In this document: one piece after another, positions 1-11,339 of the stretch | Numbering within the stretch: position 1 is the first letter of the stretch | Layout: each line of letters opens with the position of its first letter | NCBI GenBank assembly: GCA_018894105.1 | Contig: CM032121.1 | Coordinates: forward strand, 31,596,230-31,660,229 | Length of the DNA stretch: 64,000 bases | Origin: Jacaranda mimosifolia | Lineage: Eukaryota; Streptophyta; Magnoliopsida; Lamiales; Bignoniaceae | Direction of reading: 5' to 3' | The notes under the pieces: model-generated | What the model was told of the DNA's origin: nothing | What the model saw: only the letters and a program-made list of their open reading frames with translations | The model's database searches: none | Made by a program: the position numbers and the translations under genes

Positions 1-869
1 CAACATGCTTTTGCACGTTGTATATTATATTGTATAAGATAATAATAAACTACTAGACATGATAATGCTCCACAGCCTAGCACAGGAGAGAATCTGATGG
101 TCTTTATTCTCTAGTATAATATTGCTTCTTTCATTTTAAAAGTTGAGTGGGACAGGCTCACAGAGGGTTCCAAAACTCAAGGAACCAACGATTTCATGCC
201 CTTTTTGAGGAATCTTTTCGTTAATTCCATTTTCAAGGGAGAGTCAAAGAAAATGGAGGGTTGAGGTATCGCACTTAAAGCTCATGATTCGCATCCTTGA
301 CTTGTTTGAACTGTTAACAGCCAAACAGTGACAATTAGCAAAAGTAACCTATTTTTGACAAAGTGCCCTGGGCCCTCAGAAGTTTGGTGGTCTGGTACAT
401 CTTTTTGCTCATTTGCTATCAGTCCCTAGAACATTTTGATGAGATGTAATTATACTTCTTTTAAATGATTTTTAAAAATTTCAGAAATTAAAATAGAACT
501 GAGCTCTATTCTTCTTATTAAATACTCGCAACTAAAGAAAATCTAAGGTATAACCAACAGAAGACTGTATAGTCCATAGTACTTAGAGAAAGACAGCGGA
601 CAGCCTTGGCAGAATGCATGCAACCCACAAGTTTCTGCACCCATTCTTTTTTTTCTTTATTTTGGGTTTATAGAAAGGGTAAAACTTACACTCAAACAAG
701 AGTTCCAAAAGATTGAACTCAGCTCAGGAGAATATCTAGGTACCTGGCAAAAGGGTAGCCATAGATTAAGCAATTTAAGAAAGAAGAAGAGCCGAAAGAC
801 CATAGCAATAGTAAATAAAAGAAGGAGTAATAATGCAAGATTTAGATCAAATGCTAAAAGCAAAAAAAA
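1..869. other. No recognisable gene
   Basis: AT-rich sequence with only short, frequently interrupted reading frames. I see no domain, RNA gene or transposon end. It could be 3' flank of a gene lying to the left of the window. Confidence 0.5.
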
Positions 870-875
870 GAGGGG

Positions 876-1010
876 GGTTGATTAGCTCACTTCGCATGGA
901 CTTAAGCTCCACTCAAAAACGGAAGATGAAATTCAAGTCCACCACCAACTCCTCTCGTGGCAGATCCTGATGGGGGTCCCAAACAGGTAACCTGAAGAAG
1001 CCTACCACCA
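876..1010 (+). repeat. Possible tRNA-derived SINE-like segment
   Basis: The segment starts with a box A-like stretch (GATTAGCTCACTTCGCATGG) and about 50 bases later has a box B-like stretch (AATTCAAGTCC), in the order and at roughly the spacing of an internal RNA polymerase III promoter. A tail follows without a clear poly(A) end or target duplication. The match is by eye and box A is imperfect, so this may be chance. Confidence 0.3.
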
Positions 1011-1223
1011 CTAGTCAAAGATAAGCACCACACAAGAGTAAAATGTCAAATGCTACATATTGAAATGCAGAGTATCAAAAGAAATCTTCTATTACTACTA
1101 TTGATATTTGGTCAAACTACGGCTGTAATGCAAACCATCAATTAGAGGAAATAGGTTCCTTTTCCCTAAGTGGTAGTGCTCTAATTTATTATAATGTTAA
1201 GAGTCTAGGAGCCTATTTTACAG

Positions 1224-1777
1224 GATGCCACCAGGGCTTTTAGATATGAAATATACTACTTTGTGATTCCAATGTAAAAGTAAAAGATTTGCAACAAACA
1301 AGAAGCAAAGAATTTGAAAACAAACATTAATTATGACGTAAATGAGTGGTACATGACAAAATTTTCCAGTGTTAACCACAATCATCTCTTGATACTTCCA
1401 TTCATCGCTGTTATGAAAATACAAGCCAGTTTCCACCCTCAATAAAAGTTATATTTATCTGTAAGAACTAGGACTACTATTGCAGAAATTTTGCCATGAT
1501 TCTAACGGTCCATGTTCAGGTGCTATCAGTGCTTTTACATATGAAATATGCTACTTTGTGATTCCCATGTTAATATGAAAAATTTACAACAAAAAACAAA
1601 CAGTAATTATGACATGAATAAGCAGTATCAACTATCGAAATGGCAGCTTTCAGGAGTTAACCACAAGTTCCTCTTGATACGTCCATCCATTCTCGTTATG
1701 AAAATAGAAACCCACTGTACAACCTCAGCAGAAGTTATATTCTCACATGTAAGAGGTAAGATAATTATTGCAGAATA
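1224..1777. repeat. Local direct duplication, two diverged copies
   Basis: Positions about 1224-1483 and 1519-1777 are diverged copies of the same roughly 260-base segment. Shared landmarks in the same order are ATATGAAATATRCTACTTTGTGATTCC, an AATTATGACRT stretch, GTTAACCACAA followed by CTCTTGATAC, and AGTTATATT. Open frames in this region are not conserved between the copies, so I read it as non-coding. It is about 1.2 kb upstream of the first CEP gene. Confidence 0.7.
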
Positions 1778-2870
1778 TAATTCTCTTGTTCAGACTGATC
1801 AACAAAATAAAAAGCACTCCGGAGGTTTTATAATAACATTATTTTATGCTAACCAGCAAACAAGTCACACTTCAACCAAAAAATATCAGCATAATGTCGG
1901 CCAATTTTTATGGTTATCAACTATGTCCGGTATTTGGTAATATCGCAATTCCTCGCAGGCATATTATGCATTGTGCCTGCAGTAGGAGAATAGCATTTTC
2001 AATTATGAAAAAATTTGGTATAGCTTAAATAATATTATATCATCATGCTTATAAAATATGGAATCTCAAGCTTTCATGGAGTAGGTAATGATGGAGTTCA
2101 TTCAAAAGCTCAAGCATGCCATAAGTAAAACTAAGCTAAGACAGATGTGCTTCACTTGAATTTTGTCGACCGAAAGATATTGAAGCTTGCATATGAGCCA
2201 TCCACATAAAGAAGTAGACATGGCTAAGTGGGCAGTACACAGAATCCATGCCTTTTTCAGCCGCATTACCTCTATGCTAAAGCCAACTGGGCTTGTCTGT
2301 GTTATTTTATTATTCCAAGAAATCGAAGTACTTTAATCTCATTTGTCATGACATAATTGAAAAATAACCGCCCTTAGACATTTAAACAATGAAAGCAACA
2401 TTTGAGCACAACGAAAGGCCATAATAAGTCAATGGTGAACTTTCAATCTACAAAAATTTCAATTTCTAAGAGTCTGTCAAAAATTTATACTGCTTTTTTC
2501 CTAGTCAATTGATTTATATTTGTGTGAGTGTGTTTGTGACTGCGCACGTGGGAGTGATAGGTGAGGGGCAGCCATGTAGGCTGAGCACTTACTCATATTT
2601 CAATTTCTGCATGTACAGCTTCTCTATTTAAAAAATCTTGCTCGAGAAAACTGAAAAGATCAACAATCACAGAGAAAATAAAAGAATAAAAACAAATGAC
2701 CAACTAATGTAATTATGGCGAAAGGGAGTAAAGAGAGCCACTAAGAATTTAGAAGATAGATTGAAAAGCTGAAAGAATATGAACCATCCATACTAGCACA
2801 ACATCATGGACTTTTATCATTACCAAATTCAATGGTTAAGATCCTCACATGACGCATGAATGAATTTCTC
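1778..2870. other. Intergenic sequence upstream of CEP gene 1
   Basis: No gene recognised. It would contain the distal promoter of the CEP gene at 3004. The one motif I would point to is the G-box at 2545-2550. Confidence 0.5.
2545..2550. promoter_or_regulatory. G-box (CACGTG) upstream of CEP gene 1
   Basis: A palindromic CACGTG lies about 325 bases upstream of the TATA box of the first CEP gene. G-boxes bind bZIP and bHLH factors in plants. A six-base site can occur by chance, so function is not shown. Confidence 0.25.
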
Positions 2871-2874
2871 AAGA

Positions 2875-2882
2875 TTATAAAT
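2875..2882 (+). promoter_or_regulatory. TATA box of CEP gene 1
   Basis: TATAAATA lies 122 bases before the start codon at 3004. Transcription would start near 2905-2915, giving a leader of about 95 bases with no upstream ATG, so 3004 is the first ATG of the predicted mRNA. Confidence 0.6.
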
Positions 2883-3003
2883 ACCGGAAGAGGAGTGAAT
2901 TGAAAACATTCTGCTTCAGAGCAAAACATCATACCCATATCTGTCTCTCAGAAAACATCCCATCTAAGACAAGCAGCTGAGCATAATTATCATTTCCCTT
3001 TCT

Positions 3004-3483
3004 ATGGCCAACATTCACATGCTTCTTTTCCTTCTTGCACTTACAGCCTGCCTAGAAATTCATTTTGCTGAGGGAAGGAAACTAAAGGCAATGAAGGAGC
3101 ATGAGTTAAGTCCTGTTGAAATGGAGACAGGACTGCAAAATCATGCAAAACAAGCCATCAATGTTGAGCGAAGTCTAGGAAATCACAAAGAAGATCTACA
3201 GGTCACCGGACAGAAGGAAGTTTCACCAACAGTGACAGCAACTAAAAGTCACAAATTCAGTAGTTCAGATATATCTGATAAAGATGCTTATGAAAAAACG
3301 ACACCAGGAAATAGTCCTGGAGTTGGCCACTCTTTCCGTGGACAAAAACACTTCGCGCAACCAAAGGTGCAAGATTTCCCCTCTGCTGCAGGGAAAACAG
3401 ATGGTTTTGAATCCACAACACAAGGCCACAGCCCTGGTGTTGGTCATTCTATTGGAAACATGAAAGCAGGACCAAATGCATAA
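3004..3483 (+). CDS. CEP-type secreted peptide hormone precursor with two divergent CEP domains
   Basis: A 159-residue intronless precursor. Residues 1-24 form a signal peptide (hydrophobic run MLLFLLALTACL, likely cut near A-E-G/R-K). A hydrophilic spacer follows. Two CEP-like domains are visible: residues 95-109, AYEKTTPGNSPGVGH, and residues 134-148, GFESTTQGHSPGVGH, each followed by Ser. In the family, 15-residue peptides are released, proline-hydroxylated and perceived by CEPR leucine-rich-repeat receptor kinases as long-distance nitrogen-demand and root-development signals. The canonical frame is xFRPTxPGxSPGVGH. Domain 1 lacks the first proline (Lys at position 4). Domain 2 lacks position 4 (Ser) and position 7 (Gln), keeping only the SPGVGH proline. 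Ten residues follow the second domain. Start: first ATG after a good TATA box. The family assignment is firm; activity of these divergent peptides is not known. Confidence 0.88.
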   Translation: MANIHMLLFLLALTACLEIHFAEGRKLKAMKEHELSPVEMETGLQNHAKQAINVERSLGNHKEDLQVTGQKEVSPTVTATKSHKFSSSDISDKDAYEKTTPGNSPGVGHSFRGQKHFAQPKVQDFPSAAGKTDGFESTTQGHSPGVGHSIGNMKAGPNA

Positions 3484-5909
3484 CCGTGTCTGCACATGCA
3501 TGATCATATGTGGCAACTTGTAATTATTGTGAATTGTACTTGTAGAAATCAGAGATGCTTTGTTACCTTAATTTGAATATGTTGAATTTCACATTAGGTG
3601 AATGCTGTTTTATGCAATTATCAAAAAAAAAAAAAAAAAAGAGAGGGAAAAAAGGGGGGGAAAAAAAAGAATACTGTTTTATGCATATCTAAGAAACATG
3701 GCACTGGCTCACAGCTACATCAGCTCTTGTGCAAATATCAATGTATCAATTTGTTTATCTAGGTATATTTCTCTCCCTTCAATGAATGTTTATACTTTTG
3801 TCATGCATTCAGGCCTGTGAATTATCTGCATCTAATTTCAGTTAATACAGATGTAAAATCCTATGATGAATCACAAATATGGAGCAGAAATATAATAAAA
3901 CAACATATATAACAAGGCATGAGCATCCATGATGTTTGTCGAATTATGAAATATGTTGATGACTTTGGAAAGCGACGAAAGTTATTAGGGAATAACTAGT
4001 AAAAATTCTCAGGCTCCTTTATGCCATACCTGTTTTCCGCACATGGTATGGATTGACATCCTATGTCTGCAAATGAGCATATTTTTATGGGTTTAACCAT
4101 ATTATCTAATCCCTCAACCTTCTTGTTCTTAATTTGTCCATTTTCAGATTCTTCAACAAAAAATCTTTGCACAAGATCACATGTACCACAGACACAGACT
4201 TGGTTGTTGGAAGTGTTTCTTGGTGAAACTATGATGACTTTTCTTAGAAATACTGGATTAAATTATGTTCCTTCTTTCTATACACAAGGCTACTATAGAA
4301 AATATCCCATTGATTAAAATTTCCTTTACAAGAACTTTATTCAAAGCCCCAACATACTAGACCCTACACATAGTATTAGGACTTCTACTCTAAATTCTAA
4401 ATGCATACCATTTGCAGACCCAGAGTTCATTTGTATTGAATATTACAATAAAATAGGAGAAACATAATGAAGCACTAGCACAATACATTGTAAAAAGGCA
4501 ATCTTAAAGCTCTATTCAACATGATGGCTATTTTCTTCTTTTTAAGTCCTCTGAAAATAATGAATAGAATATATTTTTGCCCTTCCTATATATTTAAATA
4601 TAAGCAGCCGTCAAAAGTTAAAAAAGTGTCTTAGTTCTGTCAATATATTTGAAATTACTATCACATCTCCCAGATCCTACCTTTACAAAAGTGATTGTAG
4701 TGACTGAACTAATAAAATAAAAAGATTCTTTCTCCTACTTTGTGGGTTCAGATTTTTATGGACAATTCCTAGAAATAAAAAATTTAATTCCTATTGGGCA
4801 CACCTTATGATTATTACATGGTGTTGTTGGAATTAGTCATTAGAAAATCGGATCATTATAAAACTTAGCATCATTAGACTACACCTAATTTGCGTGAGAG
4901 ATAGACACAGAATTTACATCGCCTAGCAAAGGATTATAGCCAGGCACCCTGTTTCACATCCAACGTAGACTAATGTCCAAATGCCCTGGACACCTTTTGA
5001 GACATACAAAAGACAGCTGCCCATTTAAACAAATACTACAAAGAGAAGAATGAAAAGCAAAAGGTTGAATAAGGTTTCCAAATGGGGCAAGAAAAATACC
5101 CTAGGATAGAAAAAAATGGTAGCACTCAGGCTGCCCACTCAAATAAATAGTTTTTTCATTAAATTAAAAGCAAAAAAATTTTATTTCATTTTGGGAAAGC
5201 CAACCTACCACTTTGTACATTTGCACTTACACAGGTAGTTATCAATCCCACATGCAAGCCATGAATTGTGAATCTTCAACTCTAGTTTCTACAGAGAGAG
5301 AGAGAGAGAGAGAGAGATTATTACATCAATTAACATTTAAAGGCTACAATTAACGAAAGAAAAAGGCAGTAAAACCGAGAGTAATCGGACAATTTACCCA
5401 TGAAACAAACCGATGAAGTTGAATAAAGTCTCCAAGGATAATAATGTGCCGTCTCTACTGTGAGCAATTCCAAAGTTGATGTTTTTCCCCCGTTGTTGCT
5501 CCACTCTCTGATGATCTTATTACACCAGAGCAGCTATTGTGAGAGAGGAATTCTTCTTTCTTTGTTTTTTTATATATCAAGAGTGACACAGGAATTCTCT
5601 CCTCTTGCTGGAAATGTTAACTAAAAATGATTTCGGCAAAAATCAATTATCAGGAAAAAATAAAATTAAAGGGATATAATTATGTAAAGAAGAACATGGA
5701 TGTCTACTTGTACTTGCTCCTTAAAATGTAGAAAATATGGGGAAATAGACTTACGACATCAATACAACTGATGGTATAATATAGAATTTAGTACATTTTA
5801 GTACATTTCATCATTAAAATTTAACGTGGACTTATAGAATTAATCAAGGTTATATTTGGCGATTACTAAAAATATATATTTTCTCACTTTTAAATTCTAT
5901 TAAGGGATC
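3484..5909. other. Intergenic, AT-rich; no gene seen
   Basis: This holds the 3' flank of CEP gene 1, an A18 run at 3623-3640 within a purine-only tract to about 3669, and an (AG)n microsatellite at 5293-5317. Short open frames such as 4063-4317 have no recognisable features and I do not call them. Confidence 0.5.
5293..5317. repeat. (AG)n microsatellite
   Basis: About 12 uninterrupted AG dinucleotides in non-coding sequence. Confidence 0.95.
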
Positions 5910-6093
5910 TTATTTAAAAATCCCTAATCCCACTTTCACTCTAGATTCAGTCACCGTTCATCTCTTTCTTATTTTGGACTTCCCATGTGAAGTTTCAATT
6001 TTGACTTCGCTCCCAATCACTTAAAAGTACGAAAATGGCCTCACTTTAATTTTTTTTTTCTCTTGATTCCTAAACCCTAATGTTCAAAACAAC

Positions 6094-6096
<3 letters not shown>

Positions 6097-6160
<64 letters not shown>
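6097..6160. repeat. Compound (TC)n(AC)n microsatellite
   Basis: About 21 TC units (6097-6138) pass directly into about 11 AC units (6139-6160). The open frame running through it is an artefact of the repeat. Confidence 0.95.
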
Positions 6161-6161
<1 letters not shown>

Positions 6162-6528
6162 ATATTTTATGTTCAACTCCCGTAGCGGAACGCAATGCTT
6201 CTTTCTCCTTTTTTTTTTCAATTTCAATCGGCTACAACATATTAGTACAAAGAAGGCCTACTTTGTCTACATTATTGCATGGTAAAGCAGCATTGTAATC
6301 TTTTGCGAGTGATAGTTATTTTAAAATTTGTTTTTAGCCTGGAAACGTCAGTTAGTGGGGAAGAACCTCAAATTTAACTGTTAAGGAGTTGTATGTATAA
6401 TGGGAAACTATATATCATGTTCATTTTTGTGAGCATAATTCTAATGGGACTATATTTTCAACTAAAAAAAATAGTTGGAAATTTGCTCTCAATTCCACAT
6501 AGTGCAATACCTTGCTCCCCATCAAAAA

Positions 6529-9243
6529 ATGTATGTGACTTTGAATGCTGACGAGGATGTGTCCAACATAATTCGCCTACATTTACGCTTAAAGATGAAC
6601 CTAGTCGACATGATAGTTGTCCGAAAAAGTTAACGTGGTGTATGGGGAAGGCAAATTAGCTATACAAGCAGGTAAATACTTCATATCTTCAATTTCATAC
6701 TTCATTTATTGTTTAGCATACTTCTATTATCCCAATTTGTACCTTTTTGCATTATCAGTTATATGCAGTTGTCTTACAAAATATTTATTCTTATGTGTTT
6801 TAGTACATAGGTTTTCTATGTTAAATACGGAATTTGTTTATGTCAGTACTTGTGCTCTTCTATGTTGAATACTGGATATGTGTATTTTAGTGCTTAGGCC
6901 TTCTATATTAAATACTAAATTTGTTCATTTCAATTCTTCGATCATGCATACTGAATATTAAATTTTATGATTATCCGGTGCTTACTTTTTTATGTAAAAT
7001 ATTTTATTTGTTCATTTCAATACCTAGGTCTCGTACGTCAAATATTGCATTTGTTTTTTTGTTATATGCTTAGTCCTTTTAAAATATTGAATTCAGTCAT
7101 TTCAGTACTTATCTCTTCCATTTAAGTACTTGAATAAACAATGCTTAAATTGTTTATTTAAGTACTTAGTTCTTCTATGTGAAATACTAATATTGTTTAC
7201 TTAAATACCTAGTTGTCTTGTTGTTGAATACTGAAATTGTATAGTTGAGTACTTACATACTAATCTTACAACACTTTATTGATAATTATTATGTATTTGA
7301 CTGTGTTATTTGTTGTAATGAACACCTATTTAGGAATGAAATAGAGGAGGACATTCCCTCCACAAGTGAGTCACAATATGATTTATTATTTCAAATGAAT
7401 TCAATTGATGCTTGGAATCATTGCATCCATGGAGAGGGGCAAACATTCCAAGATGCTGAAGAGTTTAGAATTAAACTTAAAAACTATATTGTTGTTACTA
7501 TAAGGTCCTTTATATATAAGAAAAATTATTCCAAAAAGATTATAGCAATGTCTAGTGATAATAATTGCAAATGGATAACATATGCCTCAAGGTATGCGGC
7601 TGACAAACTCTTTGGTATTCGAGAATGCAACTTGGAACATACATGTAATGAGGGTATTCTTTGGATGAGAGGACATCCTAGAGCTGATTCTGCTTGGGTT
7701 GCTAATATAGTGAAAGAAAAATTGAGATGAGAGCCCCATTACCGACCTGTCAACCTAATGAAAGATATTCATAGAGAATTTGGCGTAGAAATTCCATATC
7801 ATAGAGCATGGTTGGGTAAGGAAATAGCTATGCATGATATTCATGGAGCGGACAAGGGATCCTTTGATAAGTTAATATGGTATTGTAGGGCTGTGAAGGA
7901 AACAAATCCTGAAAGTATTGCGGATTATGAGATTGACCTAGTGATCCTAAAATTTCAGCAATTATTTATTTATTTCACAGCTTGTTTGGTCAGTTTTCTC
8001 AGTGGATGCATACCACTGACTTTTTTGAATGGCACTCACATTAAGAATAAGTATAAAGGATGCTTGCTTACTGTTGTCACCAAGGATCGTAATGATGATC
8101 TATTCACATTAGCCTATGCAATTATTGATGCCGAAAATGATACTAATTGGGAGTGGTTCTGCTTAAAGTTGATGAGCATTTTACATAGGATTTAGAAGGT
8201 TCACTTTTTTCTCTGATCGACATACAAGGCTTCTTAAAGCCATCACCATTACATTTCTTGGTAGCCATCATGCATACTGTTTGAGACACTTGGTGGACAA
8301 CTTCAAAAAGCAAGTAAGATTTTTTTATATTTTATTGAAAACTATGTTCTGATCTAAAATAAAGTTCATATAATAGTTCAATAAAGCTAATGATCATATA
8401 ATTTTAATTTCAGGTAATGAGAAAGTACACCCTCCACAACAAGAAACATTGGGCATCTGTTTTCATAAAAGCTGCATATGCTCCAACAAGGCAAAAATAT
8501 ACTCGGCACATAAACAATATAGTGGAGTCCATGCCTCTTGTTACAGAATTCATCATGCAATCAGAGCCCCAATGTTGGGCAAATTCTTTATTTTTTGGTG
8601 ATAGATGGGGAGTAATAAACAACAATTAGGTGGAATGTTATAATAATTGGGTTACATCTGCAAAATTTATGCCATTACAGCTATGGTCGATCATATACGC
8701 AAACAAATCATGGTTACAATGCATGATCGATGAGAAGAATCTAATAAACTTACTAGAGTATTATGCCCAAAGCAGGAGAAGAAGCTAGCAATAAATTATA
8801 TGGCTTCTTGTATACTGAAAGGAGAGAAATCTAATGGTTGGAACTTTGAGGTCAGTGATCATGACAAGTCATATGTTGTGGATTTATAGAGCTAGAGTTG
8901 TTCATGTTAGGCATGGCAAGTTGATGGAATGTTTTGCAAGCATACTTGTGCATGTATTGATTCTAAGTCACTATTGGTATATGACTTTACTGACCAATAT
9001 TATCGAGTTGGGATATGTCAACAAGCCTACAAACTTGTACTTAACCTTATACCTACTTTTGACCTAGACGCATTCCAAGAGGAGGAAGAACCAACCATTT
9101 ATGCACCTGATGTGTGACATCAACTAGGTCGTAGAAGGATACAAAGATTTCCATCTCAAATTGATATTCGGGCAATGAAGTGTAAGCGGTGTGGTAGAAT
9201 CGGGCATAACTGTCATACATACAAGAAAGCTATGACTAGTTAG
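6529..9243 (+). pseudogene. MULE (MuDR-type) transposase relic, several exons
   Basis: A possible first exon (ATG at 6529, donor GTAAAT at 6672) resembles the N-terminal region of MULE transposases but has a stop. From about 7333 the MuDR DNA-binding region is readable (F-x-D-A-E-E-F-R, later CKWI and EHTC). 7758-8195 carries the MULE catalytic region, but the first acidic residue of the usual LDGTH motif is Asn (LNGTH). A second catalytic-type motif SDRHTRLL and a C-x2-H follow near 8206-8300. A probable intron spans about 8312-8413. After several stops, the frame ends with a CCHC zinc knuckle, CKRCGRIGHNCHTYK, near 9181-9225. Stops, frameshifts and the D-to-N change make it inactive. It supports classing the surrounding element as Mutator-like. 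Confidence 0.8.
6795..7250. repeat. Array of degenerate ~58-bp repeats
   Basis: About eight imperfect units of the form 'tttagtact(t)aggtcttctatgttaaatact...tttgtt'. They lie between the possible first transposase exon and the MuDR-domain exon, so they would be intronic in the transposase gene. Confidence 0.7.
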
Positions 9244-9550
9244 ATTAGCTTGACCTTGCTGATGTATTTGTTTATCATTATGTTGCATATGTATGCTTGC
9301 TATACCTTCTTGTCATTATTGTATAACTAATATCTTTTTTTACTTATTATTAATCCACATGAAGATGGTGTATGAAGGGGATACAATGAATGTAAGAAGG
9401 ATTGCACGGCGCTCAGAGACCAAAGACAGCTACTAATTTTTTGCTTTTTTGAATGACACATTAGATCTAGAGTATTTGGACTATTATGTAATAACATTAG
9501 TTGACTTCTTGTTTGAATGTTTAGTATTGCATGTAATGTAATATATCACG

Positions 9551-11150
9551 ATTTCTATTAACAATGATACTGGATATTTAGAAAAAATCACCCAGTTTAG
9601 ACACTTATGTACTTCAGAACTGTATTTATGTACTGAAACTGTGCTTGCTATGTACTTATAATCAGGGGTTCTGCACCGACTTTTTCAAACAATGAGTTTA
9701 ACCTTAATTCAATGTGTGGAGCAACCCAAGAAAAGATAGTGAGTGTTGGAATATTTGATATTGCATGTAGTATAATATATAATAATTTTTAGTTACTATA
9801 CTAAATCTATCGAGCACCTTAAATGCAGATAAAAACACCATCTTCTATTAACAATGATAATGGAGATCTAGAAAAACATACCTAGTTTAGGTACTTATGT
9901 AGTTCAGAACTGTGTTTATGTACTGAAATCACACTTGTTATGTACTTATGATCAGGGATTATATACTTGCTTTTCCAAAGAATGAGTTTAACATCAATTC
10001 AATATGTGGAGAAACACAAGAAAAGATAGTACATGTTGGAATATTTGGTATTACATGAAGTGTAATATATCATGATTTTTAGATACTATACCAAATATGA
10101 TGGATACTTTAAATGCATATAAAAGTATCATGTTTTGTCAACAATTATACTTGATATTTGGAAAAACATACCAAATTTAGGCACTTATGTACTTCAAAAC
10201 TGTGTTTATGTACTAAAACAACACTTGTTATGTACTTATAATCAGGGATTCTATTCCTGCTTTTCCAAAGAATGAGTTTAACCTCAATTCAATGTGTGGA
10301 GCAACCTAAGAAAAGATAATACGTGTTAGAATGGTTGGGCACGCAAAGACCCACATCCCACCATTTGTAGTGTCATTCATACTAGTATAAAACACTAACT
10401 CATGAGGCAAATAAATCAGTCCGACACCCCCAAATACACCACCAAACTTATCATCACTAAATGAGTCATGGATAGGATACTTCATGGTCTTATGAACATG
10501 CAATGGCCAGATTAAGCCAAGTGGAGAACGATCCTTTATACGCTCAAAATGATACTAAAAATCTAAAAAAAAGTACCCAATTTCAAAACTTATGTACTTG
10601 GGGACAGGATTTACGCACTCACTTTGACTATGTTGTATACTTGTGATAAGGGGTTCTATACTTGCTTTACTAAAAGCTGATTTTAACATCGATTCAATGC
10701 ATGGAAAAATATATTAGTGACCTTATTATTTCAAATGCATGGCTTGTTGAATAAATGGTTGTGAGAGTATGTGTTGGAATGGTTGGGAACATAAAGAACC
10801 GTCTTCCACCACTTGTGGTGTCATTCGTACTCGTATAAAGATTGACGCATGAGGCAAATGAATGAGTCGGACACCCCCTCCTACACTACCTAACCTATCA
10901 TCACTAAAGAAGTCCTGGGTGCAATACTTCATGGTCTTATAAACATGCAATGTCCAGATTAGGCCAAATGGAGAATGATCCCTTATGCGCTCAGAATAAT
11001 ACTGAAAATCTAGAAGAAAAAAAAAACACCCAATTTCGGAACTTATGTACTTGGGGACAGGGTTTATGCACCCATTTTGACTATGTTGTGTACTTGTGGT
11101 AAAGGGTTCTATACTTGATTTTCCAAAAGCGAATTTTAACCTCAATTCTA
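9551..11150. repeat. Five tandem units of ~290-450 bp, GTAC-rich
   Basis: Units start near 9551, 9842, 10134, 10541 and 10993. Each contains 'acttatgtactt.. g.ac.g..ttatg.ac' and later 'cttaattcaatg(t/c)gtgga'. The first three are about 291 bases and the last two longer, through extra sequence containing 'cttcatggtcttat(g/a)aacatgcaa'. Reverse-strand open frames at 10306-10503 and 10726-11145 are copies of one another inside this added part and carry no known domain. The array lies downstream of the transposase relic, inside the element. Confidence 0.75.
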
Positions 11151-11339
11151 CGCATGAAACAACATATTGGTGACCCTATTACTTCAAATGCATGATTTGT
11201 TGAATAAATAGCCGTGATAATACCTGTTGAAATAAATATGGACTCATAAGGGAATGATCTCACAAGCATTGGAAAGACATAGAAACAAATGATCTTGCCA
11301 GACATGAGATATGGAGGATAATACCAAACATATGATGAA

